Shown: positions 6,785 through 14,090, counted from the first letter of the stretch. The stretch is DNA of 19,884 nucleotides from Desulfobacteraceae bacterium (GCA_003599475.1 QZKK01000184.1:1-19884); one strand, 5' to 3'. Translations and numbers: made by a program. The notes: generated from the letters alone by a model not told the origin.

Positions 6785-7924
6785 ATGTTTGAACTATCCC
6801 AGCGCATCCAGCGCATCGCCTTCTCGGAACGATCGCAAAGAAAAATTTCGATTCCCGCGGGGGCTGTCCGGATGGATATCGGCGAACCCGATTTTGCCAC
6901 CCCGGTGCATATTCAGGAGGCCGCCTTCAAGGCGATGCAGAATAACTTCACCCATTACGGAAATGCATACGGGGATGAAGAACTGAGAGAAGCCATTTGC
7001 TACGGCCTCAGAAGAGATTACGGGATTACCCGGAAGCCGGAAAACATCCTGGTGACAACCGGCGGGATCGAGGCGATTGCAACCATTGCCGCAAGCTGCA
7101 TGAACCCCGGAGATGAGGCGATCATCCTGGATCCGGACTACTCGGGGTATGCCGATGCGGTCGTCCTTTTCGGCGGGAAAGCCGTCGCCGTCCCCCTGAC
7201 GAAGCGGTTGCGTCCGGATCTCGATGCCATTTCAAACGCCGTGACGGATCGGACCAAAATGATTCTACTCTCCAATCCATCCAATCCGACCGGTGTCGTA
7301 TTCGATGAAAAGGAAATGAGGGGGCTTGCGGCCATCGCCAGGGGCCGAAACCTGATGATCGTGGTCGATGAGGTCTATCACAAGCTGCTGTACGGCGATA
7401 TCACTCATTTTTCCATCAGCCAGATAGACGATATTCAGGATCGCGCTATTCTTCTGAACAGCTTTTCAAAAACCTATGCGATGACCGGATGGCGGGTCGG
7501 ATATCTGGTTGCCGACGCGCCGGTGATCAAGCAGCTTGTGCTTTTCCACCGAACCATCGTCTCCTGCGTGAACACACCTTCCCAGAAAGCCTGTGTTGCG
7601 GCGTTGGCCGGGCCGCAGGACTGCGTCGTAAAAATGCTCGAATCCTACGATCGAAGGCGCAAGATGGTGGAATCCAAACTGGAGGAGATCGACTGCCTTT
7701 CGGCACCCCCCTGCCAGGGGGCCTTCTACGCCTTTCCACGCTACACGCAATCGATTTTGAGCAAAGACATGCTCCCCTACCTTTCCGAGAAGGGCGTGCT
7801 GGTTCGAAGCGGGACCGAGTTCGGTGCAAACGGGGAAGGGCAGATCCGCCTTGCCTTCACCACCTCGGTGGAGCAACTGGAAGAGGGGATGGATCGGCTG
7901 AAGAAAGCGCTCGAAGAGCTTTGA
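6785..7924 (+). CDS. Class I/II pyridoxal-phosphate aminotransferase
   Basis: The 379-residue protein is a fold-type I aminotransferase of the aspartate aminotransferase superfamily. It has GEPDFATP near the N-terminus (about 33-40), NPSNPTG (about 163-169), VVDEVYHKLLYG (about 193-204) and the PLP-lysine motif NSFSKTYAMTGWRVGY, in which K229 is the Schiff-base lysine. A late RSGTEFGANGEGQIRLAF segment contains the conserved carboxylate-binding Arg. The reaction swaps an amino group between an amino acid and a 2-oxo acid; specificity cannot be read from these motifs. With an RraA-type aldolase before it and a PLP aldolase after it, one reading is that it makes a 2-oxo acid for aldol cleavage, or disposes of glyoxylate/glycine. 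The start has a strong AAGGAGG site five bases upstream. Confidence 0.9.
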   Translation: MFELSQRIQRIAFSERSQRKISIPAGAVRMDIGEPDFATPVHIQEAAFKAMQNNFTHYGNAYGDEELREAICYGLRRDYGITRKPENILVTTGGIEAIATIAASCMNPGDEAIILDPDYSGYADAVVLFGGKAVAVPLTKRLRPDLDAISNAVTDRTKMILLSNPSNPTGVVFDEKEMRGLAAIARGRNLMIVVDEVYHKLLYGDITHFSISQIDDIQDRAILLNSFSKTYAMTGWRVGYLVADAPVIKQLVLFHRTIVSCVNTPSQKACVAALAGPQDCVVKMLESYDRRRKMVESKLEEIDCLSAPPCQGAFYAFPRYTQSILSKDMLPYLSEKGVLVRSGTEFGANGEGQIRLAFTTSVEQLEEGMDRLKKALEEL

Positions 7925-7978
7925 GAAACCGAAAATCTGTGCCCCATGTTTTGAACCTTTGAATCTTGAATTTTGAAT

Positions 7979-8035
7979 GGTTATCTCAGCGGCCCTGCGT
8001 CCCTGCGAGAGGCCGATCCTAAAGTTTAGATAACC
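7979..8035 (+). other. Candidate structured leader upstream of the DSD1-type aldolase gene
   Basis: GGTTATCT at 7979-7986 and AGATAACC at 8028-8035 form a perfect 8-bp closing stem. Inside are CGGCC (7990-7994) paired with GGCCG (8011-8015) and a small CTAAA-G-TTTAG hairpin (8018-8028, sharing its last base with the closing stem), so a three-way-junction-like fold is possible. It ends 13 bases before the ATG at 8049, close to the GAAAGGA ribosome binding site. The inner TGCGTCCCTGCGAGAG phrase resembles the intergenic repeats seen elsewhere, and 7950-7978 carries TTGAACCTTTGAATCTTGAATTTTGAA-like near-repeats, so it may only be repeat sequence. No known riboswitch class is recognised. Confidence 0.35.
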
Positions 8036-8048
8036 GAAAGGATGCCCC

Positions 8049-9173
8049 ATGCCAACAAGACCCCCTGCCGATATCGGAATGCCGCTGGCGGATGTCGATA
8101 CGCCGGCGCTGCTGATCGAACTGGATGTATTCGAACGAAACATTGCGCGGATGGCCGAAGCCGCAGCCGCCCACTCGGTCAGGCTTCGTCCTCATGCCAA
8201 GACCCACAAGTGCCCCGTGATCGCGCTCAAGCAAATGGCGCTGGGCGCGGTCGGGGTGTGCTGCCAGAAGGTAAGCGAAGCCGAAGCCATGGTCTACGGC
8301 GGGGTTTTGGACGTTCTGATCACAAATGAAATCGTGGGCCGATCGAAGCTGCGACGTGCGGCGGCATTGGCCGGGCAGGCGAAAATCGGCATCTGCGTCG
8401 ACGATTCCGGAAATGTCGAAGACCTCAACCGGGCGGCATCGGAGTTCGGCACAACGCTTTCCGTCTACGTGGAGCTCAATGTGGGCTCCAATCGTTGCGG
8501 CGTCGGCCCCGGAGAGCCGGTTCTCAAGTTGGCGGAGGCGATCGAAGCATCGCCTTCGCTGCGCTTTGCGGGGCTTCAGGCCTATCATGGCGCGGCCCAG
8601 CATGTCCGAAGCTTCGCCGAAAGAAAAAAGGCCGTAGACTCCGCCGTCGAAAACGTGAAATCCACCCTCGAGGTGCTGGAAAAAAACGGGATCCATTGTC
8701 CGATTGTAACCGGCGCAGGAACCGGGTCTCATCTTTTCGAGGGGCGAAGCGGGGTCTTCAGCGAGCTGCAAGCCGGCTCCTATATCTTCATGGATGCGGA
8801 CTATGCAAAAAATCTTGGCGAAAACGGTAACTTCGACGGGACTTTCGAGCACAGCCTCTTTGTATATACGACCGTCATGAGCAGGCCGGTACCCGGAAGG
8901 GCAGTGGTCGACGCCGGACTCAAGGCGCTGAGCGTCGACTCGGGAATGCCTGCGCTGGTCGGATTTTCCGGAATCGAGTACGTCCGGGCCTCAGACGAAC
9001 ACGGAAAGCTCGAAGTAAAGCAGCCGGACTCTCCGATAAAGCCTGGGGATAAAATCAAGCTGATCCCGGGACACTGCGACCCGACCGTAAATCTCTACGA
9101 CTGGTACGTCTGCATCCGAAACGATCGTGTGGAGGCCCTCTGGCCGATCACGGCAAGGGGTGCGGTTCTTTAA
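8049..9173 (+). CDS. DSD1-family PLP enzyme: D-3-hydroxyaspartate / D-threonine aldolase-like
   Basis: This 374-residue protein is a fold-type III (alanine racemase-like) PLP enzyme of the DSD1 / D-threonine aldolase family. The N-terminal DTPALLIELDVFERNIARM and RPHAKTHK motifs give K51 as the PLP lysine. Later segments VELNVGSNRCGVGP, FAGLQAYHGAAQH and VTGAGTGSH hold the phosphate- and substrate-binding loops. The C-terminal IPGHCDPTVNLYDW contains H342 and C343, the metal-site pair expected in this family. Members reversibly cleave 3-hydroxy-D-amino acids to glycine plus an aldehyde (glyoxylate for 3-hydroxyaspartate, acetaldehyde for threonine) or deaminate D-serine. The form closest in motif to my memory is BhcC of the beta-hydroxyaspartate cycle, but BhcB and BhcD are not in view. 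It is the last gene of the co-directional cluster. Confidence 0.82.
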   Translation: MPTRPPADIGMPLADVDTPALLIELDVFERNIARMAEAAAAHSVRLRPHAKTHKCPVIALKQMALGAVGVCCQKVSEAEAMVYGGVLDVLITNEIVGRSKLRRAAALAGQAKIGICVDDSGNVEDLNRAASEFGTTLSVYVELNVGSNRCGVGPGEPVLKLAEAIEASPSLRFAGLQAYHGAAQHVRSFAERKKAVDSAVENVKSTLEVLEKNGIHCPIVTGAGTGSHLFEGRSGVFSELQAGSYIFMDADYAKNLGENGNFDGTFEHSLFVYTTVMSRPVPGRAVVDAGLKALSVDSGMPALVGFSGIEYVRASDEHGKLEVKQPDSPIKPGDKIKLIPGHCDPTVNLYDWYVCIRNDRVEALWPITARGAVL

Positions 9174-9440
9174 ATTAAGCGGAAAAACGAATCAAAAGCT
9201 CTTTTTAAAAAATTACACATTCGGATGATTTGAGAATGGCGCCGAAAGTCATGGAATTCCGAGGATTGATCTTCTGGTTTCACACTCATGATGCGCTTCA
9301 CGAGAATCGAGCCAGTGTCCATGTGGGTAAAGGTTCACAAGATGACCAAAACGATGCTAAGATATGGCTTGAACCGAGCGTTGAAGTTTCTCAGCCTGGT
9401 CGATCGTTGAAGAAGCATGAGTTGAATCGGGCATTAAAAG

Positions 9441-10177
9441 TCATGACCACCGGCATAGCCGGTGGCTTGATTAGCCCTATAAGGGCATTGTTACTGGCGC
9501 CCCTCAAGGGGCACAATTGATTCATTACCTCGGGACATGGGATGAGCCCGATTTTTCAAACTATCTACCTATTACATAAAAGCTTTCTGCCGAGGGTACT
9601 GGCATCCCTAAAAGGGATCACTATCTGGATTCAAATCCCAACGATCCTCCACGGATTCATTTGTCTCCTGGTCTTTTATGTACTTACGCACCTTGGCCTC
9701 ATCCAATCCGACCGTATTGACGTAATAGCCTCGTGCCCAGAAGCTGTGCCCCTTGAAATTGCGCTTAAGCCGGCTGTATTTCTCAAACATGATCATTGCA
9801 CTCTTACCTTTCAGGTACCCGACCATGGTTGATACCGCATACTTCGGAGGAATCGCAAGACACATATGCACGTGGTCCACACAAAGGGTACCCTCTATGA
9901 TATCTATGCCTTTATATTTACAAAGCTTTTGCAAAATCGTCCGCAGTTCCTTTCGCAACTCTCCATATACGATCTTTCTGCGACACTTTGGAACCCAGAC
10001 GACATGGTATTTGCACTCCCATACTGTGTGTGATAGGCTGTTTTTCACGTTCAGCTCCTTTTCTAAGTTTTTTCGGGCCATCCCAACCCGGCATTCTATG
10101 GAAAGGAGCTTTTTTTATAAATACTACAGCATAGCTTTTGTCATTCTCCCCGGCAGAGCCGGGGGCTTAGCTCTGAG
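9441..10177 (-). mobile_element. IS200-type insertion element (IS200/IS605 family, tnpA only), 737 bp
   Basis: The borders come from the restored DUF4160 frame; GT occurs on both sides, so the element is 9440-10176, 9441-10177 or 9442-10178, always 737 bases. One end carries a perfect 8-bp hairpin CCACCGGC-ATA-GCCGGTGG (9447-9465), followed by GCCCT-ATA-AGGGC and GCCCCT-CA-AGGGGC hairpins. The other end carries CCCCGGC-AGA-GCCGGGG (10148-10164). Subterminal hairpins, no terminal inverted repeats, no target duplication and a size near 700 bases are all typical of IS200 elements, which move as single strands. It contains one gene, a Y1 transposase on the minus strand, and no tnpB. Confidence 0.85.
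9608..10048 (-). CDS. tnpA: IS200/IS605-family Y1 HUH transposase TnpA
   Basis: This protein of about 146 residues is a Y1 transposase. It begins with the family signature KNSLSHTVWECKYHVVWVPKC, carries the HUH metal motif in DHVHMCLAIP, and ends with the alpha-helix KVRKYIKDQE. There the Tyr is the nucleophile and the Gln four residues later is the third metal ligand. It is full length and shows no frameshift, so the element may still be active. The GTG at 10048 is chosen as start because AAGGAG lies six bases upstream on the minus strand and the family homology begins right after it. An in-frame ATG at 10081 would add 11 residues but lacks a ribosome binding site. It acts on single-stranded DNA by recognising the subterminal hairpins. 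Confidence 0.9.
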   Translation of the reverse strand: MKNSLSHTVWECKYHVVWVPKCRRKIVYGELRKELRTILQKLCKYKGIDIIEGTLCVDHVHMCLAIPPKYAVSTMVGYLKGKSAMIMFEKYSRLKRNFKGHSFWARGYYVNTVGLDEAKVRKYIKDQETNESVEDRWDLNPDSDPF

Positions 10178-10216
10178 TTATCAGGACGAACCTGAATTAT
10201 CTAATAGAGGAATGGA

Positions 10217-10534
10217 ATGAACATAGAAATTGATCGAATTGAAGAGAAGTTTAAAGCTAAGCGCTACCCGATTAAGTATCCCGCTTCAGCCTATACGTTT
10301 CCTAAAGAGGCGTACATAATGAAGGTACATTTTGATGAGGAATACCTCCACGTGGAATTGACAGATGGACGCAAATTTTCAATTCCCTTATTGTGGATAC
10401 CGACACTATACAATGCACCTGCTGAAGAGCGGGAAAAGTTCGAGATCAATCAGACCCGTACAATGATTATTTGGGATCCTGAAAAATGTGCCATAAACGA
10501 TGAAATTCGGATTAAAGACTATTTAGCAGGGTAA
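10217..10534 (+). CDS. DUF2442 domain protein
   Basis: This 105-residue protein matches the DUF2442 pattern: VHFDEEYLHVELTDGRKFSIPLLWIPTLYNAPAEERE (about 36-72) followed by a predicted strand ending MIIWDPEKCAINDEIRIKDYLAG. The N-terminal 30 residues are an extra basic stretch. The ATG overlaps the last 17 bases of the interrupted DUF4160 gene, an arrangement showing that the two were translationally coupled. GAGG lies six bases before the start and is inside the DUF4160 tail. DUF4160-DUF2442 pairs are common in mobile regions and are often listed as possible toxin-antitoxin pairs, but no biochemical role is established to my knowledge. With its partner broken, this gene may now be an orphan on its way to loss. 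Its AT content is higher than that of the metabolic genes upstream. Confidence 0.85.
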   Translation: MNIEIDRIEEKFKAKRYPIKYPASAYTFPKEAYIMKVHFDEEYLHVELTDGRKFSIPLLWIPTLYNAPAEEREKFEINQTRTMIIWDPEKCAINDEIRIKDYLAG

Positions 10535-10753
10535 ATCATCATCAGTTACCTGAAGGCCCATGCCGCCGAAATCTTAAGGAAGCTGGGCGAACAACGGGAG
10601 CCGCTGGTCGTCAGCCAAAATAGCGAAGCCAAGATCGCCATACAGGACATCGAGAGTTACGAGCAGACCCAGCAAAGTATTCGGTAAATGTAAATTGCCG
10701 AAGAACGATATTCCGGCCAAGGCTTCTTCCAAGACCTCCAGGGCAAAATGATA
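10535..10753 (+). pseudogene. Phd/YefM-type antitoxin relic with two in-frame nonsense codons
   Basis: Directly after the DUF2442 stop, and in the same frame, the sequence reads ISYLKAHAAEILRKLGEQRE then PLVVSQNSEAKIAIQDIESY and EQTQQSIR. This is the body of a Phd/YefM antitoxin, missing the first few residues and any start codon. It hits TAA at 10685, one ATG codon, then TAA at 10691, and resumes in the same frame as IAEERYSGQGFFQDLQGKM, which fits the C-terminal toxin-binding helix region of longer family members. The usual residues at the four interrupted positions (A-L-L-K) each differ from the present codons by one or two bases, so simple point mutations explain the stops. No RelE/ParE-like toxin gene follows. 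Intact relatives repress their own operon and bind the toxin. Confidence 0.75.
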
Positions 10754-11025
10754 GGCCTTTCCATCTGTTCATTTTGCAGCAAGCGGGACGCTCATCCGTT
10801 TTTTTTCTTGCTTTTCATGCGTCTGCCCCTTATAGCAGGGGTATCGCTCCCCAGGCGGACCCGGGTATCAAGGACAAACATCATTCGTAAAGCAGCAGGC
10901 GGCGGGGAACTACCCCGAGCTCATTCTGACATTTTCGAGTGTTACGTTTGTTTCGTGGTTAAAAGAGGAGATCTCTCCAAGCCGAATCATCCGAATCGAA
11001 GGCAACCGCAGTCGAAAGGATCGTT
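10754..11025 (+). other. Gene-free stretch between the antitoxin relic and the envelope cluster
   Basis: I see no credible gene here; the open frame through it continues from the antitoxin relic and looks random. One nested palindrome is present: GTCTGCC (10821-10827) pairs with GGCGGAC (10854-10860) with one G-T wobble, and internal GGGG/CCCC runs can pair. The promoter of the downstream cluster should lie in the later part of this stretch, but I cannot point to convincing -35/-10 boxes. AAAGGA at about 11016-11021 is the ribosome binding site of the next gene. Confidence 0.4.
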
Positions 11026-11367
11026 ATGGCCTCAGAGAACGATAATATCCTCGCACTTCGCGCGATTGCTCAACGATGCACCTGTCTGGGTTCCGCCAAT
11101 CTGGAGAAGGACCCAGACACAAACAGCCCTTTGCCGACTCTGGATTTTCTGACTGACACCCCAAACCAGTACACGAACAACTCTTTTCTTCGAAAGAGCA
11201 GATTCTTACACGATTGTCGGGATATCCCTGTATTGCCGGGAGTTATATGGGTCCCTTACCGGAATCCGGTTATCCCTGGATACAACATTAAGTATGAACA
11301 GATCGATTTCGATCCACTGAATGCAAAATCAAGCAAGGGAGGGCAGTCGTGGCAAAGGAGTATTTAG
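11026..11367 (+). CDS. Hypothetical protein, first gene of the envelope cluster
   Basis: This is a 113-residue protein that I do not recognise. It has no signal peptide or membrane segment. The N-terminal half is rich in Asp, Asn, Thr and Pro (NLEKDPDTNSPLPTLDFLTD), and the second half has a Pro/Tyr-rich stretch, VLPGVIWVPYRNPVIPGYNIKYE. It is supported as a gene by AAAGGA in front of the ATG, by an end that overlaps the start of the next gene, and by its position at the head of a tight co-directional run. If the next gene starts at GTG 11367, the two overlap by one base; if at 11349, by 19. The coding evidence is modest, and a chance open frame remains possible. Confidence 0.5.
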   Translation: MASENDNILALRAIAQRCTCLGSANLEKDPDTNSPLPTLDFLTDTPNQYTNNSFLRKSRFLHDCRDIPVLPGVIWVPYRNPVIPGYNIKYEQIDFDPLNAKSSKGGQSWQRSI

Positions 11368-11570
11368 TGGCATTATTTCCACGCAAGCGCCGCGTCATGA
11401 TCAATGGTCAGTTGATGGGGGGAACCAATGAAAAACTTGAACTCGAAAGCGGTCTTTATGAAGTGGCCCTCGGTCCACCGAAGAATTTTGTTCCTGAAAA
11501 GCATGATGTTGATTTACACAACACATCATCCCTTATGCCAATGACCGTCGAGTTTAAGGATGCCGAATGA
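11349..11570 (+). CDS. Small PEGA-like protein
   Basis: This protein of 73 residues (67 if started at GTG 11367) contains RVMINGQLMGGTNEKLELES followed by GLYEVALG, a pattern like the PEGA/carbohydrate-binding beta-sandwich repeat found in bacterial surface and regulatory proteins. The rest, VDLHNTSSLMPMTVEF, would complete the strands. GTG 11349 is preceded by GGGAGG; GTG 11367 is preceded by AAAGGAG at ideal spacing and overlaps the stop of the gene before it by one base. Both are plausible, and I list the longer form. Its stop overlaps the ATG of the patatin lipoprotein (ATGA), so translation is coupled and the products probably work together. It has no export signal of its own, and its role is unknown. 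Confidence 0.65.
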   Translation: MAKEYLVALFPRKRRVMINGQLMGGTNEKLELESGLYEVALGPPKNFVPEKHDVDLHNTSSLMPMTVEFKDAE

Positions 11571-13033
11571 TGAAAATGCATGCCATTCGGACGGTCATCC
11601 TAATTCCGGCTTTTCTCGCCTTGATAGGGTGTGCTCACTACATCGTCAACGATCAAAGCCGAAGCTTTGATTCGCAGTCCGGCTATCGGTTTGACACCCT
11701 CGATTCCGGGCCACATAACAGCGATTCACTTTTTGTCTGCCTCTTGTTTTCGGGAGGCGGCACGCGGGCGGCAGCCTTGTCTTACGGTATCATGGAGGCG
11801 CTGCGCGACACGCCTGTTCGCGTTGATGGCCGGGATAGGCACCTTTTGGATGAAGTGGATTGCATCTCCTCGGTATCGGGGGGGTCCTTCACTGCAGCCT
11901 ATTATGGACTGTTTCGGGAGCGGCTGTTTGATGATTTCAGGGCCAGATTTCTGGAGTGCGACATCCAGGGGGCGCTGGCCGATCAGCTTCTCAACCCCGT
12001 AAATTGGTTCCGGCTGGCTTCCCCCTACTTCGGCCGCATCGATATGGCGGCGGAGTTGTACGATAGAAAAATTTTCGATGCCGCCACCTTTGAGAGGCTG
12101 CAAAGTAACGAACGGCCTTTCGTGATTCTCAATGCCACAAATTTAGGGGCGGATCGGCGATTTGACTTTACCCAGGAGTATTTCGACGCGCTCGGCTCCC
12201 GTTTGGATTCATATAAGGTCTCCAGGGCAGTGGCGGCTTCATCAGCTTTTCCCTATCTTTTGACCCCCATCAGTCTGAAAAATTTTCCACTGGCCGAAGA
12301 ATACACAGCACCTTGGTGGTACAAGAACGCGCTGACCCCCAAGGATTGGATCACTGAACGTTACGATGCCGCCAAAAACCTGAGTGTCTATCTGAACAAG
12401 GAGAATCGCTATATTCATCTGATGGATGGCGGTCTGTCGGATAACATCGGTGCAAGGGCTATTCTGAATGCCTTTGACCGGGGTTTCATCCGTACCCGCA
12501 TCAACCAAGGCGTCATCCGACGGTTGGTTTTGATTGTCGTCAACGCCCGTACTCAAAGTGAAGATCTACTCAGCCGCAAAGAGAAACCACCGGGATTCTT
12601 CACGGTGGCGAAGAAAACCGCCACCGTGGCAATGGATAATTACAGTTATGACAGCATGACCAAACTGCGCGAGGCGCTATATACGAGGGTGCAGACCCAA
12701 ATGGATGAGCAGGCCTGCGTCACTTTGCTCTCCAAATATTGTCCCAAGGCCCCCAAACCTATTCCTTTCCCAGCCGAGATTGATCCGTATGTGATAGAGA
12801 TCAATTTCGAAGCGGCCAGTCAAATCCCCGGCGAGGACTCGCGTTACTACCTGGAGCTGCCCACTTCCTTTAAACTGAGCAGGGAGCAGGTGGACAAGCT
12901 TGTCGCCATTGGACCCAAGCTGTTGCAGGCGTCGCCCCAGTACCTATGTTTGCTCAAAGTGCTGGCTGCCGCGGCCGAAGGGCGGCCCCGGCCCGAGGAG
13001 TGTCCGGTGGGCGAGGGAATATTTCATAAATAA
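11567..13033 (+). CDS. Patatin-like phospholipase lipoprotein
   Basis: This 488-residue protein begins with a lipoprotein signal peptide (basic start, hydrophobic core, lipobox LIGC with C22), so it should be anchored to a membrane after export. The catalytic domain is patatin-like: FSGGGTRAAA (61-70) is the oxyanion loop, SVSGGS holds the nucleophile S104, and MDGGLSDNIG supplies the catalytic D287. Patatins are Ser-Asp lipid acyl hydrolases acting on phospholipids or other acyl esters. The C-terminal third contains a few Cys residues and no known extra domain. The start overlaps the PEGA-like gene by four bases (ATGATG, two possible starts). It is one of two patatin-type genes in this cluster; the other differs greatly in size and topology, so they are not recent duplicates. 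Confidence 0.88.
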   Translation: MMKMHAIRTVILIPAFLALIGCAHYIVNDQSRSFDSQSGYRFDTLDSGPHNSDSLFVCLLFSGGGTRAAALSYGIMEALRDTPVRVDGRDRHLLDEVDCISSVSGGSFTAAYYGLFRERLFDDFRARFLECDIQGALADQLLNPVNWFRLASPYFGRIDMAAELYDRKIFDAATFERLQSNERPFVILNATNLGADRRFDFTQEYFDALGSRLDSYKVSRAVAASSAFPYLLTPISLKNFPLAEEYTAPWWYKNALTPKDWITERYDAAKNLSVYLNKENRYIHLMDGGLSDNIGARAILNAFDRGFIRTRINQGVIRRLVLIVVNARTQSEDLLSRKEKPPGFFTVAKKTATVAMDNYSYDSMTKLREALYTRVQTQMDEQACVTLLSKYCPKAPKPIPFPAEIDPYVIEINFEAASQIPGEDSRYYLELPTSFKLSREQVDKLVAIGPKLLQASPQYLCLLKVLAAAAEGRPRPEECPVGEGIFHK

Positions 13034-13043
13034 GAGAGACAAT

Positions 13044-13059
13044 GGTCGGATTTCCGACC
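13044..13059 (+). other. Stem-loop just after the patatin lipoprotein gene
   Basis: GGTCGGA-TT-TCCGACC is a perfect 7-bp inverted repeat (the innermost A-T pair is probably open), ten bases after the stop codon. There is no T-run after it, so it is unlikely to be an intrinsic terminator; it may protect the upstream message end or be incidental. The rest of the 202-base gap to 13235 contains no gene. An open frame through it is an upstream extension of the lipoprotein gene, without support. Confidence 0.4.
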
Positions 13060-13235
13060 CTGGCATCAGCTTGAGATATTGTCGATTCGCCAAGGGGATC
13101 GTCAAACATTTTGTTCCGCCGGATTCGGTCCAGAAGAGGGCACTACCGGGTGAGCAAATCTCAAATAGGAGACAGGACAACACAAGGTGCAGAGTGCCGC
13201 CAAGAGATGAGAAACAGCCGAAAGGAGAAACAAGG

Positions 13236-14090
13236 ATGAACCTCAAAACGTTGGGCGTGCGATGCAGGACAGCGCTTTTCATGGTGCTTCTATCGGTGCT
13301 TGCATGCGGCTGTGCGAATTTATCGGCGATTCGGGAATTCGCCGATATCTCCGTCAGTACCGCCGAATACACAAACTTAACAGAGGAATACGTAAAATGG
13401 CCTCAAACCCAGAAGCGATACCAGCCTGAATCTCAGTATAAGAGACTTGAGAGCATAGCAGCCCAGCGAACCCTTCAGGAGAAAACGCTTCTTCTCCGCC
13501 ATTCGCTGATTGAAGAGTACATGGATGCCCTTGGACAACTATCAGCCGACGAAGTGGTGACCTACGACAAAGAGGTAAACGGCCTTGGCAAAGCAGCGAA
13601 GGAGGCGAAGTTTATCGACGAAAAGGAAGCGGATGCTTTCAATGCAGTTGCGAAGCTTCTTTTCAAGGCCGCCACTGACGCCTGGCGACAAGCCAAACTG
13701 AAAGCGTTCGTCAAGACGGCCAATCCGGATATCCAAAGGATAATCGGTGGATTAAGGCGTATTATTGACCTGGGATACATTGGAGATTTAGAGGATGAAA
13801 ATGCAGCCGTGCAAAAGTACTACAAAACAATTGTCCAGGAATCAGAAGATAAATCCGGGATTACGGCACTTAACGAATGGCGTGACGCTAAGCTCGAATC
13901 CATTGCCAGTAGGAGAAAAGCGATGGAGGCATATTCGCTTTCGCTAAAGAAGATATCCGATGGCCACCAGAAGCTAAATGACGCCGTCCTAGCAAACAGA
14001 GTCACTTCAAAGGAATTCCTTGGCCAAATGAGTCGATATGCAAAAGAGATCAGAACAGCCTATAGCGCCATCACGAAACTGCAACAATAA
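13236..14090 (+). CDS. Unrecognised alpha-helical lipoprotein
   Basis: This 284-residue protein matches no family I know. The first 27 residues form a lipoprotein signal peptide ending VLACGC, so the lipidated Cys is one of the two at this site. The mature part is almost entirely predicted helix with many Lys, Glu and Ala residues and heptad-like stretches (for example EEYMDALGQLSADEVVTYDK, and a later YAKEIRTAYSAITKLQQ end), suggesting a long helical bundle or coiled coil projecting from the membrane. AAAGGAG ahead of the ATG fixes the start; the same frame is open upstream into the patatin gene, but those codons are not used. It sits between the two patatin genes and is followed 20 bases later by another small helical protein, so all may form one complex. 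Confidence 0.75.
   Translation: MNLKTLGVRCRTALFMVLLSVLACGCANLSAIREFADISVSTAEYTNLTEEYVKWPQTQKRYQPESQYKRLESIAAQRTLQEKTLLLRHSLIEEYMDALGQLSADEVVTYDKEVNGLGKAAKEAKFIDEKEADAFNAVAKLLFKAATDAWRQAKLKAFVKTANPDIQRIIGGLRRIIDLGYIGDLEDENAAVQKYYKTIVQESEDKSGITALNEWRDAKLESIASRRKAMEAYSLSLKKISDGHQKLNDAVLANRVTSKEFLGQMSRYAKEIRTAYSAITKLQQ

Larger units (their letters stand above)
9236..10233 (+). pseudogene. DUF4160 protein gene interrupted by an IS200-type element
   Basis: Codons 9236-9439 plus one base encode a DUF4160 N-terminal part (ASVHVGKGS and AKIWLEPSVEVS, then KKHELNRALK). The frame then runs into the hairpins of an insertion element. On the other side, 10178-10233 continues the same frame after the element is removed. 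The joined product reads KHELNRALK followed by VIRTNLNYLIEEWNEHRN and a TGA, 86 residues in all, which is the normal size and ending of this family. The two pieces (205 and 56 bases) sum to 261, an exact multiple of three, so nothing else has been lost. DUF4160 proteins are usually encoded next to DUF2442 proteins, as here, in loci often suspected to be toxin-antitoxin-like; their function is unproven. A TTG at 9230 could also be the start. Confidence 0.85.

Noticed and set aside
9447..9500. Short palindromes that might be a CRISPR array
   Set aside because: Three different hairpins without a common repeat or spacer spacing; they are the end structure of the IS200 element.
9542..10220. Open frames on the + strand opposite the transposase
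   Set aside because: They are antisense shadows of the IS200 transposase and its end hairpins and show no family resemblance.
10821..10860. Nested palindrome as a possible small RNA or terminator
   Set aside because: One wobble pair, competing pairings of G and C runs and no T-run or promoter; not enough to call a feature on its own.
10748..11152. 134-codon open frame after the antitoxin relic
   Set aside because: It begins inside the relic, has no ribosome binding site, gives a low-complexity product rich in Arg, Ser and Pro, and overlaps the better-supported gene at 11026.
12900..13235. Upstream extension of the helical lipoprotein gene into the patatin gene
   Set aside because: The signal peptide and AAAGGAG site place the start at 13236; upstream codons are out of frame with the real patatin gene.
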